NCBI GenBank assembly: GCA_937893125.1
Contig: CALBHW010000059.1
Location: 1 to 64,000 of the forward strand
Direction of reading: 5' to 3'
DNA length: 64,000 bases
DNA from: an uncultured Clostridia bacterium
Lineage (GTDB): Bacteria > Bacillota > Clostridia > Christensenellales > UBA1242
Under the pieces are notes generated by a model. The model saw only the letters and a program-made list of their open reading frames with translations, had not been told where the DNA came from and ran no database searches. A program made the translations under genes and the position numbers. Below, piece after piece: positions 34,001 to 37,200 of the stretch (the stretch's first letter is position 1; every line of letters begins with the position of its first letter).

Positions 34001-34026
34001 AAATTCATTCAACTTTACTAGGCTAG
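10087..34026 (+). CDS. Giant (7,979-residue) GLUG-repeat lipoprotein
   Basis: This is one unbroken frame of about 24 kb with strong promoter, Shine-Dalgarno and lipobox signal (Cys22 in L-F-A-C), so the protein should be lipid-anchored on the outer membrane face. Approximate layout: 22-1090 Ig-like/Big-like region, with a Big_2-type unit near 760-800; 1096-1680 first GLUG block (opening IRTSSQLKAIENEPSKNYQL); 1690-2540 second Ig-like region with a Big_2-like unit near 1720-1790; then GLUG blocks opening near 2549, 3052, 3715, 4487 and 4917. The last runs to about 7700 and is packed with G-G-I-V-G units separated by helical insertions. An acidic linker lies near 7232-7256. The last 150 residues are unlike the repeats. 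No LPXTG, SLH, dockerin or catalytic motif is visible. GLUG repeats are known from bacterial surface proteins and predict a right-handed beta-solenoid. Function is unknown; adhesin or surface fibre is inference. It is colinear with the next gene. Confidence 0.9.
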   Translation: MKKVFLFLVILMLSLSGVLFACGEDNKYDNLKVELVSVVDNETGSALPYDSESNCYQVFYGKDFTVSAKVNSDAVTIKRLVFNAESDGAFQMYGETDTTAKFKPLKPSHGEKFKIDVSSIEMLNKGTLSLYFKVLLPVTQIDFKADNLGVMSGKPLDLTDSIKFTSSYGSGFEFDKEEKQIAVSLDSYIDSENNTLTFSKIENDIYYLAEKPAFKVEKNEKTGNSFLVVLDDTLKGKLNVTAKSNKFVEDDSSEANLKLKTTTSIKVVAPLKLNDISFSSNQTSFYGIGQSGQKIKLGMTLYSFPTNAKYVLNGQAYLYSKEQIAVTVNTQEDYTVEPIITGDAIKVATSVQEGATTTFVFEAKNNGTSHIDFVVKYKFANEVEFVLSDMYSAYKEANPDFVQGLNTSVNKDLENDNVEVTVYSLPRSVKVTQDGKSLQKEQVITIYDSYGESFIDGMTKFELDLEGMKDSNELDRTIRVQIVNKTSKNLSNLGQFFEIYDINKQRVNIVSAGDEYYFDLDIGANAQNKVFYAKANGATIASDNQFGFIFKNLVKSKIVLADRTEVESIDSEDGLGGQKLDITVLTAKGVSQIVVKNVIESDGAQVFYDLTAKNDEVYDKLVLEYGNSTGSIIAFFYDKDLVDDISVIEENGIVNMSKVSNTSIQNVFDTAYDKNTLQLGGVIQINGVKLGKSTITFSAKNGFYKTIDVVVVQTSSSRRMNLVDESAQEKLTENYINDSTKNYASVIQGGKLRLSLENAGQIIGVTYSSTESDIASITPNGEINAKTEGRVTISAVVRYYEFSTMTNNFFGWKISEETLSFDLNVFIKGVWEINTQVESIFDYNTVSYDNVPQATFRFHLTINNESTIYKERNTRVKFVVVDTFDIMYIHSLSGSFVNNNEIYGDTFSGWVTLGDYTTQERTINIYVYIDEFGLQNDPIPCQIKISKACQVKDIEIKASTVIDGVSTNIIVEEKESFDEISVRKNSTIDLATLLNGTIANETIRDNRLLAYVAKADSNGYESAQDEEMAFGALYKRNGTKNYKLDLNGGENFFLETYDNSGEFYLVIIAKDSYTNETTYKTYKRIKVVIEDGVKHAYTIRTSSQLKAIENEPSKNYQLANDIFLDENWTPISSFSGVLNGNGYSISSLKLGTISENGTVGLFGEITTHKEDTTLYYGAVYNLIIKDASININNSTLETVSAGIVAGVNNGIILNVAVKYTNILANCTANKLNIGSFAGQNNGVILNYGVELNYTDDENRNEKYFSGGSTAIYSQVVNGNFRSNAIVGSAIALNYSNGSSIVISSEQESYVGGIVGVNRGVIDGYYGLQTKGSGNVNYVIYNQKDVDAYVNINTQGGSLLNENSAVGGVAGVNYGRILNFAIEGNIGAYDRENSKAQSYTLNNVGGVAGANYNTSITEYGVIDNILTSVKVAGKKNVGGAVGVSKAENNLLTNYTTVVSNVKVQNYDTYSSTYYPMVVGETNVGGLIGEADYVSLSNSYSHGYAHKFENIYVTLGDMLVYGTNANAGGLVGRVGSNIEIGTVFSTFNIVSENNSLLVKGLIGGNGSYNASGNGCFYVGVISTSFDALSDASVVLGLNNTKFYYVLSYADKDDLENGTEKNCFIGRFVSDGIGNEENPNILFEYYPSLTESLVQVEKHTDLLYDIPSKISIVGNGENAVLSDDTFVMTFGSKYYHYETEDGNGNSQNVLILGLGEQLNTYNLNDIFVVKTANAVSKINLIVSENGGGVVKISEAGELVILKTGVTTLNFAVKEDTSINAQVTLVVVENFDSLRLSPNGSMSVSYLDSADEENASQVKNGELVNFNYDFVEVVNGKNKEISNYTNYTLKYTISYKENSDADYAEIDLLDTQYLNMGAKTIRFNKIGLYKLSVAVLFEVAGVKYRITNNNWTFFVESKENIVDIGVNVADVKLSGSESSERVAVFVYTQSELAGAPKLNISITRDVDGSPLTSRLESKVYDENEGSFIYDLANSPFQIILVPSQTPQGKTYRYSLELRLKKDAFIRDEVSEYIVTCSVEGQDDLQDDFRVYVSPSPIKDVETSHYSYTSEVSKLVKANDQTGETSTFYSYSKTKRNSIISGMGGLFVIDLLPYYANITSVTIESTKENGLSFVQLVKVRDKNNADTMYYLAGPSNEVNADGSVSLRLISLMKDALLDHQDGTSVLIGDPYSFSFGKEADDEDVGRLYVRTIAPSSLVTGDKLSIIVKIKYMGFDPSGRYTELEARKEHQLEVVEPPMASIEISHDGQDRKIIAYTATGTENATTPDYLNIVPKVDSGFKYSLSYNVTSDGKDRGENADYAILEELNGAYSLKLGKNAKIGDVITIKLTVEISTEDGKTTQVFVDTITVVDAVVTGISINGLDDNGIFNMTISSSKQLRVKVNGYGTNENLQAIENKISRAVAGEDSFAVPYYWFIENPAVAGEYTKLSNAKNLTDIPFSVNQLSTGDQADELTANSDNLGASGSAISYKMSYNTIYLEGLINAGTANLMVEFSYVYSSGRLQLIPLNAELSSEFGAKLKFSVHVVSGDEEEDLVAISTIEDYNKLKNVTGGHFILTNDLEIENYEPFEAKFESFDGNNKVITIKNFSLPDPRLTSNKANIGLFSTISSGTIVKNLIVAIPNSKRGIYENGSTRQYITNLEAYSSVNFGGIAGINNGIITNCDVVAIKSNLENGYVANFLTTAPSSVNVGGLVGTNSSSGIITNSRVGRKEVDILRTSYVGSVVASKTRLQNTTNFIMALYGGGNVGGFVGVNAGTISSSYVDNLQLEVYSASGTSPIKTAGFAVINSGYIYGSYASGPEEGVTGNYSVSRKLGGGIFSNGLVSGFVFNNENYIADCYSNINLSGNYEFALQSERVLHDKDLTDVSSSPAVAGFVYVKDEKSIVKTSYSLSKIKSNSSYGPFESPIGVQLNTNSTQLGTIENCYYLREEREDFPSNFERAKELSDNAVVDSEATTLSGINQFALTSSFNGFSFDPEIDDFSNFSGQSSGGVWAIRKGESGSGYPELISASTIALSSRILNTSKTDGTQKKFFTYIVDYELGSLNNPYLISTAEQYNKIFSDYADNLEYENTGSKYVSNIRLINNLNFSGLEVKSTSIEFTSITGQISLFDGNYLTMTGLSLQDTNEGSYAFGLFKGIYRAGVKNLTLGISEISAGSTTAVGGLAGVIVDSNISNVSLVPADGGKGEIFGRNYVGALAGIITSSDPASRIDEDKDKLYYISNINSTLSIKSDQGIDASSSLTTAFRIWQDISPVSDISGVSSSAGNLRLNNLNTNVAYAGGVAGVIDLRQDYVTSGSSAVISKEVAYNIHVGEFTPTTSIISSSAFSNSVKILSNYVGGLFGMIGSQTMVARSEFIVDEDSSLSAYKVAGGLSAFNYGMISKSFVAHNKDNNQSVDEALTSYMDGGNDAIQINSSLYSKSSEYTPRYIGGLVGINAGSLVNNSGSIIDSYNRVDVRNPGSIAVGGIVGGSYVGELRNVYTTASLLGNTNATETVYIGGIVGRIFDRPTENFFVETASGNKVLNLSNIVAMNIYSESDFDLLYEFVTHNDGAIGALYGKYINLKADGTQGIVRIDQGARVYFNQYALRTYDGSEVFQAGRDSTFNVGTYITEKGTTSLINLWGACKTASSINLYDKYLANYMEGSSYYVIQPHQLYRFLKNDGNPDCAPLRNTYFGPLKWSRDVWSYNDAQILPTLDYGYKTSVRRIYTAQEFIDEVSSSNNSEMTYLIMNDLDFSTIAFTPINKTFGGRIIGSSVQYVVDGVTYSRYPILFNLDYSLNAESATRSSYALFEHASNATISNLNIVVKNYDVNFRSDLSTTAKASALIALAEGVTLSNVNVYSSLLGKVSTVASKLSYASSFSGDYSVTQGLAVDSETGKYTQASSAYLRTKYNNETRLYQYVGKQGNIDVNSFVIQSVTAEDGSSTPVSEIANIPVKTAKIKTNAEYFGGLIASTGESTVVIENCSSNIDVEIVVTKKLNNAYYGAIIGEGNGKIRRSTASGETGTKLSVQSSYNPTGAYKDVENMYVGGIAGFFKGELDYIYIDNLTITVGGNPIGSKSEKAFIVNTPRESASGGAYIGGVVGSASTFTASKDYTSGSLSEINVTNIRIETTVKGQLTVGGVVARNVATISGIYIRNLSSSTSSGIVAHIDNGSAKNVLGGVVGENTTSALSDVYSNLSINTISSAYASLYVGGILGQTTSTMALRNVVSDAKAITLDKIKKDDGYDNLDYVVIGGVVASASSLEVRNILSTVDIVASQDREMTIGGAIGNVGTISTANAIVLGNILLRRGMGVDKDSYFYLDEASRYNVGGFIGNVETSFAVLTDNSNQENLILSTIRDYAIGQKLEVYEGSVIGGNLSKINFSGPLFKVYYNENISLVANNNVVNLSTLATGQIVASADDFTSIDQDDSLITLFKDMLSNFTYSSGIVPQSITYVEGTSTTFFNNYYRAVDKEPVVGSKLAPQKFEGGNPTNNTYYVLESDLTLSSSISAVNGSDVYTGWVINCRGFAIKVRNDKGLAVSAFSEVTENSAVVGMLVTVTDNVVDNFSAIADTNNGFIFSCGVSGKIANDENPQQPARALTSLVYNNLGVISRSFSTAEIVSDGGFGLVAYNGKEEAKEKVGNIYDSFFTGSIVDKAVSGDSVFAGIALQSYYGVMSNSYTMADIDTSKVTNIYPIMQVDFAENPKQNLYRTFYDYIAYLGDFEGTVNGVERTRSIANTDSTNKSFLTVGGIYVWTTTFSGDITKRLEGSDNDENLNNLVNTVTKSMTDLFQTNWIGQANKNILIETFVEKVCSLEDTANADDARKHLDNTWFNYGYISKDLSRVYVGNNASKYFQMLYSGNGLASKENITGAKTSTVKGFLDQPYSIKHGGLLDMLVTENCLLSEPIYRHYLFTRNISLKKYNGLTYWSESWDLNNAVFIGDLDGDGKLVSDMFSTYGLVRAIPNAGNTGLVTKVRNIVFNGSYSKTGLVAGYMGGGEISGIKVLDSYLGRTGVNYVYNGNLFDTKVDGVESAKLMSDRAMNSLKASITEITVKENNVTTTKRFMGKNRLNGQATVFAGGLVGYMTDGLITDIEINGLNIMAYNRVGIASKLFTKENGYNVNITSDTSMYNDDITYAGGLVGIMTGGEIKGTQNVIRNGYILATDKTENNGVDILGGSGDIVVRKLTVATSFDDQQYLQPYSYVGGIVGYIGKEKDNTNIPVISNISFEQKYDDDSDKTAISLYGMMSLGGFAGIVDGGKVLACSYNLQSTNNDANKLRVGYGKWTRVEEGSNKSINLTLEDLSGGNLGGVESVVEGDFFSNSGEKHKVTILINDIYVGGIAGAIYSGTISYCKFDKESAMHMQTTKLSGYGNIMVGGIVGESYESNSSDQSVVITNVESRGSINVQGAVEIIVGGVIGRMRKGTVQNVTVGGEESTIEIRATSTELSAKASGYIDWANGSSFIRNSDQAQSAFEKYIQSVKDNWSDSKNVWDYTKTIYKAIIEFGDDNYWKAACEVKGLAQLSFTAQNAMAGGVVGKLISGELEGDYNKQVDGSYPEGTEYTGYIKFGKARIYSTESSGGVVGKIVYNGDPVSVKHIEVGSNISVFSAGTISFVIKGQTYTYVSSNAYANIDDVVAKAFKDDMKLVIDADSIASLSNVSLYGIFGLGLSKSSAGGIVGYIKYQDTTWTNEELITVSDCATHGSVGSALATYVGGIVGLVSDTSGRNKHTMIKNCTSSSLLRGYLLKSFAGGTVGYLNTGTVYNCVSYASFGDAFETIGNMFSLAPDNSANNDAWKNILDGIANMLVGIPNISGGIVGYCEDGVVRACSTGECDFNTFGFKMSFVLGVRVAGGIVGVAAGGTFTPQEIKVVKKDGKEIEQYEFGIMQNNGIVYSLYGIAGGLFGVVSGADVEIVGYQNSNFRIADILGTTIRLASSAFGAGDAEKNWENFKNAFEDECKRTLGLNENGIELGFMINNYLGMVFGQVAGGIVGYYDTNNMATSSRKSLSGCINLGRVYTGIMSAWASVKTMAKMVLFNENASKMNNSAVLIEMLAGLSDSNFDTVMNDYIAQFDWKHAEMDDIQSSIEDGLSQATFSAGFVIDGEKVSLLDIFMGAGLESLFPISLDENNTLLHSEVEIAQDILDLVEGITVFKYHHNPNWKLSDMKVGDNGVVSNGLIRDDEKICKIVNNEPKNLTNKDLEDAKDKGLIVFKDFYPTAISLTEGDDNEGSKVWIEPTIKGFGASGGIVGMINGYKSTGELTINLTLSWTFTGIMTGAFASSVITSNGIAGGIVGVAGSPTIVTSSFNFTNVLARMAGGIVGLGNDKVKVLSYQGGATSETEFKHIFTEIINAIMGVDESSRPSVCYGSVMNAGMVNGSLFAGGIYGYANGAMINSPEMEELFYRDHSLGIYVDVNGNNILPDDWETILDGINLSKLGNANILSVINSGSVFSNRFAGGIAGYSTGNSGFYNAKTSGNWFRLLGNLSSCTSVVDSINAIEDWNILNPENRTTGNNAPCFYISAPYAGGLVGYLDDGVIGGSCRVGTNDAVSIKIKISAHFYDPNTENMTDSEKAKYLENNKPKYTGGFAGGVVGIMAGGILGTTYENNGVVQKVAISVGHSTMFGLTENFIIPYVGGVIGGYAVPGATTAEAIRTVGFVENSAVVSNGLFTGGVFGRIMSNKNIGLNLGSSETDNPYIVGTVLEYDNSGKLKTTDNKRLIIKGNAGTICGGIIGYLENSTIKNVLSCAKIIGSRGSTMGGIVGWLRGGTISNCVVSQLTRKEVKDSKGNKKEVLSIDWDTKDKKGNPDYLFNLTNSVISNEDAKTALKNYFTGDSSWSNGGSLVWSRILSESYVGGIAGRISGNKTGGGHNIAIISNCVMYANMQGGGNTGGIVGHMIGKTRVTQCYNFGSILRAGNAGGIVGLAETYQEDMKSGQTMKNDSPNIANVYVGRELLVSDGVKAGGLSLIKSVLNEDGTSTSAKRKVFNVLGEERKIYMYDDALLVLDLGTSSEEEISLKDLKEFFGVGENDGLQSITGSMSVGGFVGVLRGHSHLASGKAGMLVKVATEVDKKNKLEDLKRMVLASYGGDIMDLFGDKFGNIDGVGAVGGVVGTATEFATVGMSASDETSFWNQVVDILKDIFGSRGLTEGYLQGAGIVSGWSAGGLVGKLSNKAKIEGGTTALLVRGEIYAGGVVGFVDGDGESHIRGVKNYSIFNVNTNGVIALSGDTIKIIDDAMSKDDDEDLTTGEETGDGTTEDDETDIMSIVKTSLGGLVGYYTGQGEIKNTGMDPMPVLGLSVDADIVLDKYFAGGYIGHLHNADLTSNLISVPTDSKDVKLQVIGGTLSYAGTLVGRISGKASIDVNTKKITAGLLEKFRTNALGAVKGAGGLVGAITSNSKFAAGGDITFEPSKVTLNMPTNFGATLSAMSVGGAVGAVLDDSELVLGCDFKVDGSLNTPFEKGYSGGLVGIVKGKITGNGHTISADGYPFGAERDERNQIDMDTVKETTIGGVAGVLDSGEIGNVKNAISIEAGHKSTVGGIVGLLAGGKILDCQNSASLSLISKNDNGTRGSASNTTPWSQVSSKGNSTNVYGQDGKPIKSYKIFKDAGYDKGSIGGIAGKSTKFALSTILTTTDFSSIDKFVSTAEIKNCEVNGAVRGFYFYGNDSEKIEDRSVAGDEVHTTHIADKRGQYIGSVDKLSNVDMGDAEVKRESVASFDLKQLTSAEGIIKLLSTNVDDLVKTTLSADYIYATSAQWKDRNKEIDDESLKEKAYVVGYKLLTKFHTFSQVNDKTVESVQDKYTIYLKKSVSNDIKHITTLEEGRQFNPITEGYTEQYECGEAEPSEKLIKTHAQIKALEDCLTNQTDNGAVVVDVTDNIKFKSGSFFSNKDEKGPNEDYEEYMFTTITCELTTLSVFVGGKYEAMQYCGGDIEMTRNARYKKGFMSDQAQKALLLDVLYKMNDTAYLTILEALDSDFKIHSTLLG
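26640..32760 (+). repeat. Dense GLUG-type repeat array encoded in the first giant gene
   Basis: Coding-level repeats with consensus A/G-G-G-I/V/L-V/A-G, then a turn, then often I-x-N-C and a Gly-rich turn. Examples start near 27093, 27212, 27324, 27515, 27625, 28034, 28803, 28941, 29019, 29218, 29440, 29647 and 29829. The core is often written with near-identical DNA (GGCGGAATTGTAGG or variants), but the intervening sequence is diverged, so the array is old rather than a recent tandem expansion. Confidence 0.85.
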
Positions 34027-34038
34027 GGCGAAGCCTAG
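34018..34038 (+). other. Hairpin overlapping the stop codon of the first giant gene
   Basis: CTAGGCT (34018-34024) pairs with AGCCTAG (34032-34038); the TAG stop is at 34024-34026. No T run follows directly (AAAAGATTTTG), so it is a weak terminator at best. It may mark the mRNA 3' end or allow read-through to the second giant gene. Confidence 0.5.
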
Positions 34039-34055
34039 AAAAGATTTTGCTTAAT

Positions 34056-34132
34056 AAGGGGCAAATTAGAAAAATTTTAGTAGAATTTCTTTTAAGACAT
34101 TTAGATTTAAAAGTTTTCAAAATTTGTCCCTT
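34056..34132 (+). other. Long-range inverted repeat between the two giant genes
   Basis: AAGGGGCAAATT (34056-34067) and AATTTGTCCCTT (34121-34132) are complementary over 12 bases with one G-U pair, closing a loop of 53 bases. No clear -35/-10 pair lies between here and the next start, so the RNA may be intergenic within one transcript. Confidence 0.5.
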
Positions 34133-34276
34133 GTAGCAAAAACAAAACAATTTTTAGTTTTGCAATTAGAAAATACTTATAAAATCAAATAAAAAATATT
34201 TTTAAAAGGATTTTTTGGGATATTCTTTTAAAAATTTGTGAGTTTAGGGTAAAATAATAAAAGGAAAAGGAAAAAA

Positions 34277-37200
34277 ATGAAAAGGTTTTTCAAAAGCGTT
34301 TTAGCATTTATATTTGTTCTATGCTGTTTTTCATTTATTGGATGTGGCGACAAATATAGCGATCTTAAATTTTCGCTATCTTTTTCCTATTCCCAAACTG
34401 ACACAGTAGAAATATTAAGTGATGGGACAAGAAGGGTCAAAACGACTGGGCTTGTTTTCGACGAAAAGTTGGATGGCAACTATACATTCTATTTATCCCA
34501 AAAAGACGTTTCTCAAAACAAATTCCCAAAAGCAACTTTAAAAGTTTCCTATTCTGGTTATCCAAGTGACTTTAATTTCGGGGCGACTGCGTCGTCAAGT
34601 AACACGGAAGTTTTATCAAACGCTATTAGTTCAAGAAAATCAGGGGATGACGCTTATTTAGACATTACTGTTTGTGGCGTGGGGCAAAGCGAGTTAACTG
34701 TTCTTAACAATGAAACGGGAAGGTCGCAAAAAATATATGTCGATGTTAAAGGCGTTGCAAGTAGTTTAGCCTTTTCACAAAACAACATTGCTTTTGCGAA
34801 TGTTTCAAGCGAGAATAGTAAAATCAATCTTTTAAGCTACCTTTCAACAAACGATACAACAAATTTGACTTTTAAGTTTGGTGTAAAAAATGGTGAAAAT
34901 TTTACAGAATACGATTCAAGTACTTTGTCATCTACATATGGTCTAAGTTTTGATAAATCGACGGGAGAGTTGTCGCTTGATAGAAAAACGACTCTTTCAA
35001 CACTTGATGTTTTAGCAATTTACACTAGCCCTATTGGCGATAATTTGCAAGCGGAAACAAGAATAAGATTTTTAAACGACATTACAGATTTCAATATTTA
35101 CGCGGGTCAATCTTTTGAAGATACAAAAAATGAAAATAACCGCATAAATTCGGAGTCTCTTCTTGAATTTTATTCCAATTTGACAGACGGAAGTTATAAG
35201 GATTTAGTTTTAGTCGCAAAATCTAATGGCGAAAAAGTCAAATTTGATTTGTCGCAAAACGAGACTTTCCCATTTACGACCGATATTGAAATTTCCGAAG
35301 TTAAGTATTTGACGGCGAGTTTAGTTTCAACGACCTATGATAAGGCAACATATGCTTATCAAGTCGTGCGAGTTGTCGCAAGTAAAAATACAGAAGATAA
35401 GACTAAGTATGGTGAAGATAGGTCATATAACCTTGTAATTTCTTGCGAGTATGCTGACTATACTGTTCCAAGTTATCCGCTTTTTAATACTATAAAAACT
35501 AAGGCGTATGACTTAATTAAGGCTTTTAAAGTTAATAATGTAAAGGGTGCGTTGACTTTTTCCGACGCGCTCGAACAAGATATTTTCTTCAATTCTTCAG
35601 TTGTTGCGGGAGAAAAGTTTTTTGTTGAAATTTACGACCAACCAACAATATTGCAAGAAAATTCAAAGTTTTTTGTCGAGTTCTATGACAAAGATAGGGC
35701 AAAACTTGAGAGAGTGAACGATTATCTTACTGTTTCCTATCAAGAAAAAAATTCTCAAAGAGTTGTTACATTAGAGAATAACGATTTTGGCGTCTTGGCG
35801 TTTAATAAAGAGACAACCTTTTATGTTAAACCAAGTGAAGGGTCGACTTTGCGTGCGGGCGACAAAATATATATGGCTTTTAGGGCGCAAAAACCAGCCG
35901 AAGAACAGGCGGTTGCTTTTTGCTTTCTAAATGTTTGTGAAGGGATTGAAAATATCTCTAAAATCGACTACTCATTTAATCAATTTCAAATTGGTGACGG
36001 CGACTATGTTTTAGATAATGATGGAAATAGAATCGTCGACACGGTGACAGATTCGTCAAATTTTGTTAAAGTAGACGAACATATCTATGAAAGCGAAAAA
36101 ACTATCAACCTTGATAGTGATGTCGAAAATGTTTCAGCGTATGTGACACTTAGTTACACGCCAGTTACGGCAAAACTTAGCAACTTATCTGTTGTTTCAA
36201 AAAATACAAGCCTTGTTCAAGTCGTGAGAGCAGGTGAAGATAACGCGTTTGTCATTGTACCACAAAAAGTTACAAGTGAAGGCGGGGACGCAATTATTGA
36301 AATAACTGCAAGCAACTTGGTTGATATTTATAGAATAAGAGTCAAGGTTTACACCGCGATAAATAAGTTAAATGTAACTTTAAACGACCCAAAGGGCACA
36401 GCTCTTATAGTTAACGAAAATGGGGATGTTAAGTCTGCAATTGTCGAGTATCAAAAAAGATATGATCTCTCTGTTTCTATCCAACCTGTTTCAAAGAAAT
36501 ATGAGATAAAGTACGATGTTTATAGAGCGTCGAAAGCGGACGACAATTTGGTCGGGAGTTTAACTTGTGAATATAGTGATCTAACGATGAGTGTCATAAA
36601 TGGCGTAAATAGCGGGCTTATAAACGATTCGAAATTCTCGTTTGACGCACATGATTTTGGATTTTCATTTGTTGATGACACAAAAGAATCATACATTCTT
36701 GTTTTGTCAATCATAAACGCAAACGGAACGATTATCAAAAGGGAAATAACTCTTTCTTCTTATGTTCCTGTTGCAACAATGGAAGTTTCTAGTTTTAGAT
36801 CATCAATATATGATGCAAATAATATCTATTATGAAAATAAAGTTCTAAATAACGTAATAAATGAAAAAAGTTTACTACTTGACGAAAGCGTTTTTGGTGT
36901 AAAAGTTAATTTGACTGGAAAAGGTGATAAAAATCCTACTTATACGTTCCAAAATAATGGATATATAACGATTTCTATTGACGGTCAAAAAGAAACAACA
37001 TATAAAATTCAAGACGGAACACTAACTAGCGGGAGTTTGGGACTCGGAACAAAAGTTAAGGCGCTTAGCCTTAGCCCAATAAGATTTGAGTCGGGCGACA
37101 CATACTATATTTTTAGGTTGCAAGAAGAATATAAGAGCCAAAATTCAATAGGAAGTGTTCTTGTGACTGCGGGAATTGAACAATTTGGCAATCCTAATAA

